Source: Gryllotalpicola daejeonensis (GTDB lineage Bacteria > Actinomycetota > Actinomycetes > Actinomycetales > Microbacteriaceae). From it: 64,000 nucleotides of DNA. This document shows positions 16,240 through 25,366 of this stretch, piece after piece; position 1 is the stretch's first letter, and each line of letters opens with the position of its first letter. Under the pieces are notes generated by a model. It made no database searches. It was not told where the DNA came from and saw only the letters and a program-made list of their open reading frames with translations. The position numbers were made by a program, and so were the translations under genes. Location of the stretch: positions 248,001-312,000 of the forward strand of contig NZ_BAABBV010000001.1 in assembly GCF_039538145.1 (NCBI RefSeq), given 5' to 3'.

Positions 16240-16268
16240 TTGACATATTCGAATGCTGATTCGAATAT
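16240..16268 (+). promoter_or_regulatory. SOS promoter with LexA box for imuA-imuB-dnaE2
   Basis: A canonical -35 TTGACA (16240-16245) and -10 GAATAT (16263-16268) are separated by 17 bp. The spacer and -10 carry the inverted repeat TATTCGAAT-N4-ATTCGAATA (16246-16267), which keeps the symmetry and spacing of the actinobacterial LexA box (CGAAC-N4-GTTCG) with T/A replacing C/G at the inner positions. LexA bound here would block RNA polymerase directly. Six bases separate the -10 from GTG 16275, so the message may be leaderless. Confidence 0.85.
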
Positions 16269-16274
16269 GGATGG

Positions 16275-17012
16275 GTGGGGATGGCTCAGCGGAACACGGT
16301 CGAGATGGGTGGTGGCGCCCTCGAGAAGGCGCAGGCCGATCTCGAGCGCATCCGCGAGCTCAAGGCGCGCATCTCGGGAATGGAGCGCACCAAGCTCGAC
16401 ACCCGCGCGCTGCCCACGTTGCCTGCCTTCCTGTCGCTGCTGCCCGGCGGTGCGCTGCAGGCGGGCTCCGCCTATTCGGTCGCGGGGTCGATGACGCTGA
16501 TGATGGGGCTGCTGGCCGCCGCGAGCGCCGACGGCGCATGGTGCGGGGTCGTCGGTGTGCCCGAGTTCGGCGCAGAGGCCGCCGCGCACTTCGGCATCGA
16601 GCTCGGGCGCCTCGTGCTCGTGCGCGAGCCCGGTCGCGCGTGGCTGCCGGTCACGGCCGCCCTCGCCGATGCGCTCACGATCGTCGTCGTGCGCCCCGGT
16701 GACCGGGTGAGCGATACGGATGCCGCGAAGCTCGCCGCCCGGCTCAGGCAGCGTGGCGCCGTGCTGATCTCGTTGCTGCCGGAGGGGGCGCCGGCGTGGC
16801 CGGGCTCCGAGACGACGCTGAGCGTGACCGAGAGTCGCTGGGTCGGCATCGGGCGCGGGCACGGCTACCCGCGCGAGCGGCTCGTGACGGTGCGCTCCGA
16901 GGTGCGGGGCGGGCGGCCGCGGGTCGCGCAGCTGCGGCTGCCGGGTGACTACAGTCGCGAGGCTCGGCCTGCGGCATCCGTGCCCGCCCTGCATTGGGAG
17001 CGCGTGTCATGA
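16275..17012 (+). CDS. imuA: ImuA-type RecA-like mutasome protein
   Basis: A 245-residue protein corresponding to actinobacterial ImuA', a shortened RecA-fold protein that bridges ImuB and DnaE2 in error-prone translesion synthesis. An N-terminal coiled-coil-like segment (LEKAQADLERIRELKARI) is followed by a RecA-like core in which the Walker A is degenerate (YSVAGSMTLMMGLLAAAS), so ATP binding is doubtful. The GTG at 16275 fits the promoter spacing; ATG 16281 is an alternative two codons in, with no clear Shine-Dalgarno sequence. The stop overlaps the imuB ATG by 4 nt. Expression should be SOS-inducible through the LexA box just upstream. Confidence 0.85.
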   Translation: MGMAQRNTVEMGGGALEKAQADLERIRELKARISGMERTKLDTRALPTLPAFLSLLPGGALQAGSAYSVAGSMTLMMGLLAAASADGAWCGVVGVPEFGAEAAAHFGIELGRLVLVREPGRAWLPVTAALADALTIVVVRPGDRVSDTDAAKLAARLRQRGAVLISLLPEGAPAWPGSETTLSVTESRWVGIGRGHGYPRERLVTVRSEVRGGRPRVAQLRLPGDYSREARPAASVPALHWERVS

Positions 17013-18640
17013 GCTCTGCTCTGTCGGGCGACGCAGGCCAGGGGTCGCTCACGCGCTCGATCGTGCTGTGGTGCCCCGACTGGCCGATCAGGGCGGCGCT
17101 GCTCAAATACCCCTCGATCGCCGAGAGCCGCATCGCGCTGATCGAGAAGGGGCTCGTCTTCGCCTGCTCGGCAGAGGCGCGCGCGGCAGGGGTGCGCCGC
17201 GGCCTGCGGGTGCGCGAGGCGCAGGCGCGCTGCCCAGGGCTCATGGTGCTTCCGTACGATCCGCAGGCCGATGCGCGGTTCTTCGAGCCGCTGCTGGCGG
17301 CCATCGAGCAGACGGTGCCCGGCGTGCAGCCGATCCGCCCCGGCATGTGCGCGCTGCGGTCGCGCGGCCCTGCGCGCTACTACGGCGGCGAGGCAGAGGC
17401 GGCCGAGGTGCTGCTCGGCGTGCTCGCCGACCACGGGGTGCCCGACGCGCAGGCGGGGGTCGCAGACGGCCCCTTCGCGGCAGAGCAGGCGGCCAGGCAT
17501 CCGTCGGCAGCTCATGGCTCTGGGCCGGCCGTGCTCATCGTGCCAGAGGGCGGCTCCCCCGCTTTCCTCGCCGGGCTGCCCGTGCAGGTCATGGGCGACG
17601 ACGGGTTCACGGCGCTGTGCCGCCGGCTCGGGTTGCCGACGCTCGGGGCGCTCGCGGGCATGGCGGCCGACGAGCTCGTCGAGCGCTTCGGCGTGACGGG
17701 TGCGCGGGTGCACGCCCTCGTGACCGGCCGCGATGGGCAGGTCGTCGTGCCGCGGGCGCCGCAGCGGGCGCTCGAGCGGCGACTGATCTTCGACGAGGGG
17801 CTCGACCGCGTCGACCAGCTCGCCTTCGCCGCCCGGCAGACCGCCGACGACGTCATCGCGGGGTTGACCGAGGCGAAGCTGGTGGCGACCGCGGTGACGG
17901 TGACGATCCAGACCGAAGACGGCGCGGAGAACTCGCGCACCTGGCTGCACCCGCGCTGGTTCACGGCGGCAGACCTCGTCGACCGGCTGCGCTGGCAGCT
18001 GCAGGGGGTCGGGCCGGGCACCGGGGCGCTCGAGGCGCCTGTGGTGCAGCTCGTGTTCGCGCCGGAGAGCGTCGATGCGGCGCACCACCACGAACAGGGC
18101 CTATGGGGCGACGCCCCCGACGAGCGCGTGCACCATGCGCTCTCGCGCGTGCAGAGCATGCTCGGGCACGACGCCGTCGTGACCCCCGCGCTCGGCGGTG
18201 GCCGACTGCTCGACGACCGGCAGGTGATGGTGCCGTGGGGCGACCGCTCCCCCGCCGGAACGGCCGAGCGCGCCGGCCAGCCGTGGCCGGGGTCGCTGCC
18301 CGACCCGCTGCCCGCGACGGTCTTCCTGCCGCGGGTGGCCGTCGCGCTGCTGACCGAGGGCGGCGAGCCGGTGTCGGTGTCCGACCGCGGGCTCGTCGAG
18401 GGCGAGCCCGCCCTGTTCGCCGCCGCCCCCGGGGCGCGGCCGGTCGGATCGCACGCCGAGGCGCTCCGGCTCGCCCGGCCGATCGGCGGCTGGGCCGGCC
18501 CGTGGACCGTCGATGAGCGCTGGTGGGACGCGGCGACCGCGCGCCGGGTGCACCGCTTCAGCGTCATCGACGCCGACGGCACCGCGTGGCTGCTGCTGTT
18601 CGACGGCAGCCAGTGGCTCGCAGAGGCGCGCTATGACTAG
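17009..18640 (+). CDS. imuB: ImuB, catalytically inactive Y-family polymerase homologue
   Basis: A 543-residue Y-family polymerase homologue. The start ATG 17009 overlaps imuA (ATGA). The N-terminus reads SIVLWCPDWPIRAALLKY where active Y-family polymerases have an aspartate-bearing metal site, which supports the known inactivity of ImuB. The family helix-hairpin-helix region lies around residues 200-245 (LPTLGALAGMAADELVERFG). Around residue 363 the sequence QGLWG resembles the beta-clamp motif of mycobacterial ImuB, so it should tether DnaE2 to the sliding clamp. The C-terminal 150 residues include the ImuB-specific domain. Confidence 0.92.
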   Translation: MSSALSGDAGQGSLTRSIVLWCPDWPIRAALLKYPSIAESRIALIEKGLVFACSAEARAAGVRRGLRVREAQARCPGLMVLPYDPQADARFFEPLLAAIEQTVPGVQPIRPGMCALRSRGPARYYGGEAEAAEVLLGVLADHGVPDAQAGVADGPFAAEQAARHPSAAHGSGPAVLIVPEGGSPAFLAGLPVQVMGDDGFTALCRRLGLPTLGALAGMAADELVERFGVTGARVHALVTGRDGQVVVPRAPQRALERRLIFDEGLDRVDQLAFAARQTADDVIAGLTEAKLVATAVTVTIQTEDGAENSRTWLHPRWFTAADLVDRLRWQLQGVGPGTGALEAPVVQLVFAPESVDAAHHHEQGLWGDAPDERVHHALSRVQSMLGHDAVVTPALGGGRLLDDRQVMVPWGDRSPAGTAERAGQPWPGSLPDPLPATVFLPRVAVALLTEGGEPVSVSDRGLVEGEPALFAAAPGARPVGSHAEALRLARPIGGWAGPWTVDERWWDAATARRVHRFSVIDADGTAWLLLFDGSQWLAEARYD

Positions 18641-18649
18641 GGGGCGGTA

Positions 18650-21600
18650 ATGGGCTTCAACAACCCGCCGATCCCGTGGTCGGAATTCGAGCGCAAGCTG
18701 TCGGGCCGCCGCGGGAAGGCAGGGCCCGATCTGGATGCCGACGGGGGTGACTCCCCCGCCTGGACCAGGGTGCGGCTGCCGGTCACTCCGCGCCGGCTCG
18801 ACTACGAGACCGGGCCGTACGTGCCGTACGCCGAGCTGCACGCGCACTCCGACTTCAGCTTCCTCGACGGTGCAAGCGATCCAGAGGCGCTACTCGAAGA
18901 GGCGGCGCGGCTGCGCCTGTCGGCGCTGGCGATCACCGACCACGACGGGCTCTACGGCGTGGTGCGCATGGCAGAGGCGGCCGAGGCGTACACGGGCCAG
19001 GTCGCGACGGTGTTCGGCGCCGAGCTCTCGCTCGGGCTCACCGAGCCGCAGAACGGCGTCGCGGACCCTGAGGGGTCGCACCTGCTCGTGCTCGCGCGGA
19101 AGCAGGAGGGCTACCACCGCCTCGCCGCGGCCATCACCGACGCGCAGCTCGCGGGCGGCGCTGAGAAGGGGCGGCCGATCTACGACCTCGCCGCGCTGCC
19201 GGGCATCGCGCGGGGCGCATGGCTGGTGCTGACCGGGTGCCGGAAGGGCGCGGTCCGGCAGGCGCTCGCGTCGGGCGACGGCTCAGGACTGAATACGGAT
19301 GCCGCAGGGCGCGAGCTCGACCGCCTGATCGAGCTCTTCGGCCGAGACAGCGTGCTGGTCGAACTGTTCGACCACGGCGACCCGCTCGCGAGCGTGCACA
19401 ACGACGCCCTCTACGAGCTGGCGCAGCGGCGGAAGCTGCCCGTGGTCGCCACCGGGAACGTGCACTACGCGAAGCCAGCCGACCGGCCCCTCGCCACCGC
19501 CATCGCCGCGGTGCGGGCGCGCCGCAGTCTCGACGAGCTCGACGGCTGGCTACCGGCGGCGGGGGCGGCGCATCTGCGCAGCGGGGCCGAGATGGCCCGG
19601 CTGTTCGCGAGGTACCCCGGGGCGGTCGAGACGACCGTCGACGTGGCATCCGATCTCGCCTTCGAACTGCGCACCGCGAAGCCGCGCCTGCCTCAGCAGA
19701 ACGTGCCGCCCGGCGAGACCCCGATGAGCCATCTGCGAAAGCTCGTGGAGGCCGGCATCGCCGAGCGCTACCCCGAGGGCAGCCGGCCGGCGCCGCTCGA
19801 AGACATCAAGAAGCGGCTCGACCACGAGCTGAAGGTCATCGAAGACAAGGACTTCCCCGGCTACTTCCTGATCGTGCACGACATCGTGCAATTCGCGAAG
19901 CAGCGCGGAATCCTCTGTCAGGGCCGCGGCTCGGCGGCGAACTCCGCGGTCTGCTACGTGCTCGGCATCACGGCGGTCGACGCGATCTTCTACCGCCTGC
20001 CGTTCGAGCGCTTCCTCTCGTCACTGCGCGAAGAGGAGCCCGACATCGACGTCGACTTCGACTCGAAGCGGCGGGAAGAGGTCATCCAGCACGTCTTCGA
20101 GAAGTACGGCCGCCGCAACGCCGCCCAGGTCGCGAACGTCATCAGCTACCGGCCCAAGGCGGCGGTGCGCGACATGGCGAAGGCGCTCGGGCACTCCCCC
20201 GGCCAGCAGGACGCGTGGACGAAGCAGGTCGAGGGCTGGGGCGCTCACATCTCGACGGACACCGGCCACGACATCCCCCAGCCCGTCATCGATCTCGCCA
20301 TGCAGCTGATGCACGCGCCGCGGCACCTCGGCATCCACTCGGGCGGCATGGTGCTCACCGAGCGGCCCATCGGCGAGGTCGTGCCGATCGAGCACGCCCG
20401 CATGGACGGGCGCACGGTGCTGCAATGGGACAAGAACGACATCGAGTGGATGGGGCTCGTGAAGTTCGACCTGCTGGGGCTCGGCATGCTCGAGGCGATC
20501 CAGTACATGTTCGACCTCGTGCGCGACCGCGTCGGCGAGGCGTGGGATCTCGCGACGCTGCCCAAGGAAGAGCCCGCCGTCTACGACATGCTCTGCCGCG
20601 CCGACGCCATCGGGGTGTTCCAGGTCGAGTCGCGCGCGCAGCTCGGCACGCTGCCGCGGCTCAAGCCCCGGCGGTTCTACGACCTCGTGATCGAGGTGGC
20701 GCTGATCCGGCCCGGGCCGATCCAGGGCGGGGCGGTGCACCCCTACATCCGGCGCCGCACGGGCGTCGAGCCGGTCACCTATCTTCACCCGAAGCTCGAG
20801 CCGGTGCTGCGGCGCACCCTCGGCATTCCGCTCTTCCAAGAGCAGATCATGCAGATGGCGATGGCCGTCGGCGGCTGCTCGGCCGCCGACGCCGACCAGC
20901 TGCGGCGCGCGATGGGTTCGAAGCGCGGCGTCGAGAAGATCGACACGCTGCGCGCGAAGCTCTTCGAGGGCATGGCGAGCAACGGCATCACGGGCGCTGA
21001 CGCCGAGAGCATCTACGAGAAGATCGAGGCCTTCGCGGGCTTCGGCTTCGCCGAGAGCCACTCGTTGAGCTTCGCACTGCTCGTCTATGCGAGCTCGTGG
21101 CTCAAGCTGCACTACCCCGCGGCGTTCCTCGCCGGCCTGCTGCGCGCCCAGCCGATGGGCTTCTACTCCGCGCAGTCGCTCACGGGCGATGCGGTTCGCC
21201 ACGGGGTGCGCGTGCTGAACGTCGATCTGATGCGCTCGAACGTGCACGCCGATTTGGAGGCGCTGACGGATGCCGGCGCCGCGGCGCCCCCCACAGGAAT
21301 GGACGAGTGCCTGCACTGGCGTGCGACGGGCTCAGGCGACCCCGACGTGCTCGACGAGACGACGCCCTTCGACCCCAGCGCCCCCGACGAGTCGGCGGCG
21401 CACCGCCGCGACGGGAACTTCGCCGTCAGGCTCGGCCTCGCCGAGGTCAACTCGATCGGCGAGGCCATCGCAGAGCGCATCGTCGCCGAGCGATCACTCG
21501 CGCCGTTCGCCGATCTGCACGATCTCGCCCGCCGGGTGGGGCTGAATGCGACGCAGCTCGAGTCGCTCGCGGCCGCCGGGGCGTTTGAGTCGCTGGGCCT

Positions 21601-22120
21601 CAGCCGCCGAGAGGCGGTCTGGCAGGCTGGCTCTGCCGCGCGCGAGCGCCGCGACTATCTGCCGGGTACCGCGGTCGTCGTGCAGCCCCCGCTGCTGCCG
21701 GTGCTGAGCCCCGCGGAGCAGGTCGTCTACGACCTCTGGGCGACGGGGGTCGCACCCGGCGACCACCCCATCCGGCACGTGCGCGAGGTGCTCCGGGGCG
21801 GGGGCGTGCTCTCGGCCGTCGACCTGATGACGGCAGAGCCTGGCCGCCGAGTGCAGGTCGGGGGCGTCGTCACGCATCGGCAGCGGCCGGCGACGGCATC
21901 CGGCATCACCTTCTTGAATCTCGAAGACGAGACCGGCCTCATGAACGTGATCGTCTCGGTCGGCGTGTGGCAGAAATATCGCCGGGTCGCGCGCGAGGCC
22001 CCGGCGATGGTCGTACGCGGCATCCTCGAGCGCAGCCCGGAGGGCGTGATCAGCATCGTCGCCGACAAGCTCGAGCGGCTGCCGCTCGCGGCGAAGACGA
22101 AGTCCCGCGACTTCGGGTAG
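18650..22120 (+). CDS. dnaE2: Error-prone DNA polymerase III alpha subunit DnaE2
   Basis: A 1156-residue C-family polymerase that copies past lesions and causes damage-induced mutation. The PHP domain begins at about residue 64 (YAELHAHSDFSFLDGASD; ALAITDHDGLYG). The palm holds the catalytic triad in PDIDVDFD (Asp465, 467, 469). FQVESRAQLGTLPRLKPR and GPIQGGAVHPYIRRR mark the fingers, and a C-terminal OB fold follows (VQVGGVVTHRQRPATASG). It lacks the longer C-terminus of replicative DnaE1. AGGGGG lies about 8 nt before the ATG. It follows imuB by 9 nt in one SOS-controlled operon. Confidence 0.96.
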   Translation: MGFNNPPIPWSEFERKLSGRRGKAGPDLDADGGDSPAWTRVRLPVTPRRLDYETGPYVPYAELHAHSDFSFLDGASDPEALLEEAARLRLSALAITDHDGLYGVVRMAEAAEAYTGQVATVFGAELSLGLTEPQNGVADPEGSHLLVLARKQEGYHRLAAAITDAQLAGGAEKGRPIYDLAALPGIARGAWLVLTGCRKGAVRQALASGDGSGLNTDAAGRELDRLIELFGRDSVLVELFDHGDPLASVHNDALYELAQRRKLPVVATGNVHYAKPADRPLATAIAAVRARRSLDELDGWLPAAGAAHLRSGAEMARLFARYPGAVETTVDVASDLAFELRTAKPRLPQQNVPPGETPMSHLRKLVEAGIAERYPEGSRPAPLEDIKKRLDHELKVIEDKDFPGYFLIVHDIVQFAKQRGILCQGRGSAANSAVCYVLGITAVDAIFYRLPFERFLSSLREEEPDIDVDFDSKRREEVIQHVFEKYGRRNAAQVANVISYRPKAAVRDMAKALGHSPGQQDAWTKQVEGWGAHISTDTGHDIPQPVIDLAMQLMHAPRHLGIHSGGMVLTERPIGEVVPIEHARMDGRTVLQWDKNDIEWMGLVKFDLLGLGMLEAIQYMFDLVRDRVGEAWDLATLPKEEPAVYDMLCRADAIGVFQVESRAQLGTLPRLKPRRFYDLVIEVALIRPGPIQGGAVHPYIRRRTGVEPVTYLHPKLEPVLRRTLGIPLFQEQIMQMAMAVGGCSAADADQLRRAMGSKRGVEKIDTLRAKLFEGMASNGITGADAESIYEKIEAFAGFGFAESHSLSFALLVYASSWLKLHYPAAFLAGLLRAQPMGFYSAQSLTGDAVRHGVRVLNVDLMRSNVHADLEALTDAGAAAPPTGMDECLHWRATGSGDPDVLDETTPFDPSAPDESAAHRRDGNFAVRLGLAEVNSIGEAIAERIVAERSLAPFADLHDLARRVGLNATQLESLAAAGAFESLGLSRREAVWQAGSAARERRDYLPGTAVVVQPPLLPVLSPAEQVVYDLWATGVAPGDHPIRHVREVLRGGGVLSAVDLMTAEPGRRVQVGGVVTHRQRPATASGITFLNLEDETGLMNVIVSVGVWQKYRRVAREAPAMVVRGILERSPEGVISIVADKLERLPLAAKTKSRDFG

Positions 22121-22170
22121 TGACGGTCATCGATCCCGTGGGCCCGTCTCGCCCATGGCCGCAGATCGGG

Positions 22171-23616
22171 CTACCGCGGCTCGAGCGCGCTGGCGGTCGA
22201 CGCGGTGGACGCGGTCGACGAGCCTGACTGAGTTCGACCGGCGAGCGCGAAGAACAGCACGCCGAGAGCCGCGTCCACAAACAGGCAGCTCGCGAACGCG
22301 ACGCCACCCGATCCGAGGGCGGTGTAGAGCGCGCCGAGCACCGCGACGCTGAGCGCGGTGGCCAGCTGCTGGGCTGTCATGAACAGCCCGCTCGCAAGTC
22401 CGGCGATGTGGTGAGAGACCGAGCTCATCACCGTCGAGATGAGCGGCGTGAACATGACAGCCTGCGCTGCCCCGAAGACGAAGAGCGCCGGTTGCAGCAG
22501 CGCTTCGTTCGGAGTCGGCCACTGCACAAGGAGGATGATCGCGATGAGCACCAGCATCGCCACCTGCACAGCCGCGCCGAAGCGCATCCTGGCCACCGGC
22601 CGCCACACCGCGGCAAGGCGTGGCGCGAGCGTTGCAGCGATGAGGAATCCCACAGCGAACGGCACGAGCGCGACGGCGGCCCCGAGCGCCGAGAAGCCCA
22701 TGCCGTTCTCGGCGCTGAGCGAGAACAGGTAGAAGAACGCACCATAGCCGCTGAAGAAGATCGTCGTCATCGCGAGGCCGGCGAGCAGGACGGGCTCGCG
22801 CAGGGCGGCGGCTGGCACGAGGGCGCGGCTCTCATCGATGCGCCGTTCCCAAAGCGCGAAGGCGATGAGCGTTGCGGCGGACACGCCGAACAGGGCGATT
22901 GTCCACCACGGCCAGCCATGCTGCGGGCCGAGTGAGAGCGGCAGCAGGATCGTCGCGATTCCGATTGCGAACAGCACCGAGCCGACCGGGTCGAGTCCCG
23001 CGGTATGCGCCGAACGGGTGACGGGCACCGAGCGCGTGCACACCACCACGAGGATGCTGATCGCAGCGATGACGACGAACAGGGCACGCCACCCCTCGGG
23101 TGAGAAGGATGCCAGTGCGCCGGCCACGAGCAGGCCGGCGGTCGCCCCCGCCGCCACCGCGAAGGCGTAACCCGCCAACCATCGCGCGCGATCCACTCCG
23201 GTCGCAGCGTGCTGGATGGTCGAGAGCACCTGCGGCAGCATCAGCCCCGCGGCGACGCCCTGCAACACTCGGGCAACGAGCAGCGCGAATCCTCCCGGTG
23301 CGGCAGCGGCGGCGAGAGACGTCGCCGCGAGAGCGACGAGACCGAGCCGGAACAGCATCCGACGTCCCACGCGATCGCCCAGCCGGCCCCCGAACACCAG
23401 TGAGGACGCGAAGCCGAGCGCGAAGAGACTGACGACCAGGCCCGCGGTACCGGCGTCCAGGTGCAGCCGTGCCGCGATCTCGGGCAACGCGATCGTGGAG
23501 GCGCCGAAGACGAAGTTCCCCAGCATGCCGCCCAGCAGCAGCACGATGGCTCCGGACGTGGACAGCGTGGAGGCGCGCTCGGCGTTGTCGTCGGCGATCG
23601 CAGAGGTTTCGTTCAT
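22171..23616 (-). CDS. MFS drug:H+ antiporter (DHA2-like, 14 helices)
   Basis: A 481-residue major-facilitator transporter with about 14 hydrophobic segments. Motif A between TM2 and TM3 reads GGRLGDRVGRRMLFR, and motif C-like glycine-rich TM5 sequence is present (GATAGLLVAGALASF). This size and helix count point to the DHA2 multidrug-efflux group; the substrate is unknown. The C-terminus is a low-complexity tail (STASTASTASALEPR). It is divergent from an XRE-type regulator whose start is 57 bp away, a layout typical of a locally controlled efflux pump. Confidence 0.85.
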   Translation of the reverse strand: MNETSAIADDNAERASTLSTSGAIVLLLGGMLGNFVFGASTIALPEIAARLHLDAGTAGLVVSLFALGFASSLVFGGRLGDRVGRRMLFRLGLVALAATSLAAAAAPGGFALLVARVLQGVAAGLMLPQVLSTIQHAATGVDRARWLAGYAFAVAAGATAGLLVAGALASFSPEGWRALFVVIAAISILVVVCTRSVPVTRSAHTAGLDPVGSVLFAIGIATILLPLSLGPQHGWPWWTIALFGVSAATLIAFALWERRIDESRALVPAAALREPVLLAGLAMTTIFFSGYGAFFYLFSLSAENGMGFSALGAAVALVPFAVGFLIAATLAPRLAAVWRPVARMRFGAAVQVAMLVLIAIILLVQWPTPNEALLQPALFVFGAAQAVMFTPLISTVMSSVSHHIAGLASGLFMTAQQLATALSVAVLGALYTALGSGGVAFASCLFVDAALGVLFFALAGRTQSGSSTASTASTASALEPR

Positions 23617-23637
23617 GACTCCATCCGAATGCCGAGC

Positions 23638-23668
23638 TATCCAGGTATCCAGTGCGTGCTTATCCTGG
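23638..23668 (+). promoter_or_regulatory. Candidate operator: three direct TATCCWGK repeats in divergent promoter
   Basis: The octamers TATCCAGG (23638-23645), TATCCAGT (23646-23653) and TATCCTGG (23661-23668) lie in the 57-bp gap between the MFS gene and its HTH regulator. The third copy coincides with the -10 hexamer TATCCT, 7 nt before the regulator ATG. This would allow autorepression and control of the pump from one site. Confidence 0.45.
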
Positions 23669-23673
23669 TAGTC

Positions 23674-24576
23674 ATGGCACCTGGGCAGAAGACCGCCGCA
23701 CGCAACGAGCTCGGCTCATTCCTGCGCAGCCGGCGCGAGCGCATCACACCCGATCAAGTCGGCCTTCCTGCGGGCGGCAGACGCCGCACCCCTGGGCTGC
23801 GCCGCGAGGAAGTCGCCATGCTCGCCGGAGTCGGCGTCACCTGGTACACCTGGCTAGAGCAAGGCCGCGACATCTCTCCATCCCCCGGGGTGCTCGACGC
23901 GATCGCCCGCGCGCTGCGGCTGGACTCCGATGAACGCGAGCACCTATGGTTGCTCGCGGTCGGTCGTGGAGCGGGCGAGCCAGACCCGAGCGGAGGGGTC
24001 GTGACCGAGGGGCACCTCGCCCTGCTCGCAGGGCTGATGCCGACCCCCGCGTGCATCCAGACCGATAAGTTCGACATCTTGGCGAGCAACGCCTCGTATC
24101 GGTTCCTGATCGACGACCTCGACAAAGGATCCGTCGCCGATCGCAACTGCATGGTGCGCGCCTTCCTCGACCCGGTCTGGGCGGCCGCCTACCCCGACTA
24201 CGAGGAAGCCACGGCGCGCATGGTGGCGCGATTGCGCTCGGCGCTTCCCCGCCACCTCGATGACCCGTCGTGGACCGCCCTCGTCGAGCGGATGCGCACC
24301 GAGTCGCCGCGGTTCCGCAAGCTTTGGCAGCAGCGCGAGGTCGTCACCTCGACGGCTCCTCAGCAGGTCTTCCGCAGCCGCCGGGTGGGCACGGTCCGGG
24401 TGCACTTCATCCGGCTCTGGCTCGAGAACACACCCTCCGTGCGGCTCATCTCCATGCAGCCCGTCACCGCAGCGGACGCCCGGAGGCTGGCGCGCCTCGC
24501 CGAGCTCGTCGCCGATGAGCCGGTCGTGACGACCAGGCCGTCGGTAGCAGCACAGCTGCCGGTCCTCGCGGCCTGA
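23674..24576 (+). CDS. XRE-family regulator with MmyB-like ligand-binding domain
   Basis: A 300-residue regulator. Residues 8-90 are a helix-turn-helix of the XRE type found in this family (ELGSFLRSRRERITP, TPGLRREEVAMLAGVGVTWYTWLEQGR). Residues 110-285 match the MmyB-like PAS-related ligand domain (ILASNASYRFLIDD; RSRRVGTVRVHFIRLWLE). Such proteins are abundant in actinobacteria and typically regulate an adjacent, divergent transporter or oxidoreductase. The ATG at 23674 follows TATCCT by 7 nt (leaderless). The likely target is the MFS pump. Confidence 0.85.
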   Translation: MAPGQKTAARNELGSFLRSRRERITPDQVGLPAGGRRRTPGLRREEVAMLAGVGVTWYTWLEQGRDISPSPGVLDAIARALRLDSDEREHLWLLAVGRGAGEPDPSGGVVTEGHLALLAGLMPTPACIQTDKFDILASNASYRFLIDDLDKGSVADRNCMVRAFLDPVWAAAYPDYEEATARMVARLRSALPRHLDDPSWTALVERMRTESPRFRKLWQQREVVTSTAPQQVFRSRRVGTVRVHFIRLWLENTPSVRLISMQPVTAADARRLARLAELVADEPVVTTRPSVAAQLPVLAA

Positions 24577-24613
24577 TTGGTCGGCAGGGCTGGCGCGGCT
24601 GAAGTCAACCGCT

Positions 24614-24619
24614 CAGACT
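24614..24619 (+). promoter_or_regulatory. -10 hexamer of leaderless orphan-gene promoter
   Basis: CAGACT is followed by 6 nt and GTG at 24626. The identical CAGACT-N6-GTG arrangement precedes the histidine phosphatase at 33043. Confidence 0.4.
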
Positions 24620-24625
24620 GAGCCC

Positions 24626-25312
24626 GTGCACTTCCGCGGGCGACTCGAAGCTGACGCGCCCGATCCGGCGCTCGATCTCATCAAGAGGGTGAGACGGATG
24701 CCCGTGCCCGTGTTAGGCCTCGTGCCGCAACGCCACCTCGAGGATTGGGACGCGTTCGGCATCAATGCCGGCACACACAACGGTGTGCTCGACTCATGCG
24801 AGGTCTCGATCAGCTACACCCTGTGGCGGAACCCCGCCAACCTCGACGACCCGGCGAATTTCGCCGAGCTCGACGAGGAGCAGCGGGCGGACCTCGAACT
24901 CGAGGTGCCGTGGGAGCGGCCGCAGTGGCTGTTCGAGCGGGTTCGCCGGATGCGCTATCGGACGCTGTGGGAGTGCGTCAAGACCCACTGGGGTGCGGAG
25001 CCGCACGAGTATGACTCGGTTGAGGCTCGGCTCGTCTCGCATGTGAACCACATCCTGGAGAATCGCTTTCGCGCGACGCGGGTACGCGGCAAGCTGCCGG
25101 GCGACCTCGACAGCCCCGTCGACGAACGCCACGTTGAGCACGGGATCGCGCTGCTCGTGAACGGCTACGAACGCGAGGGCGCCCGCATCGATACCGACCC
25201 CGACGTCTACGGCGTCGGTGTGGTGCTCGACAACGGTTCGTCCGTCACCGCGGTGCTGCCCCGCGACGAGCTGCGCTTCATCGAGCTCGCCTTTGCGACG
25301 CGGCGACTCTGA
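24626..25312 (+). CDS. Hypothetical soluble protein, 228 residues
   Basis: I do not recognise a family. The protein is acidic and soluble, rich in Glu, Asp, Arg and Trp, without signal or membrane helices. It carries a segment ISYTLWRNPANLDDPANFAE and a histidine-containing stretch VKTHWGAEPHEYDSVEARLV, and it ends with a beta-rich part (VYGVGVVLDNGSSVTAVLP). Codon use matches neighbouring genes. The GTG start follows a -10-like hexamer at leaderless spacing. It is a single gene downstream of the MmyB-like regulator with its own promoter, so a functional link to the pump is not implied. Confidence 0.7.
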   Translation: MHFRGRLEADAPDPALDLIKRVRRMPVPVLGLVPQRHLEDWDAFGINAGTHNGVLDSCEVSISYTLWRNPANLDDPANFAELDEEQRADLELEVPWERPQWLFERVRRMRYRTLWECVKTHWGAEPHEYDSVEARLVSHVNHILENRFRATRVRGKLPGDLDSPVDERHVEHGIALLVNGYEREGARIDTDPDVYGVGVVLDNGSSVTAVLPRDELRFIELAFATRRL

Positions 25313-25366
25313 CTGTCGCGCAGTTTTCCTCCGCATGCGACATTGTCACGCTGAGAGGAAAACGAG

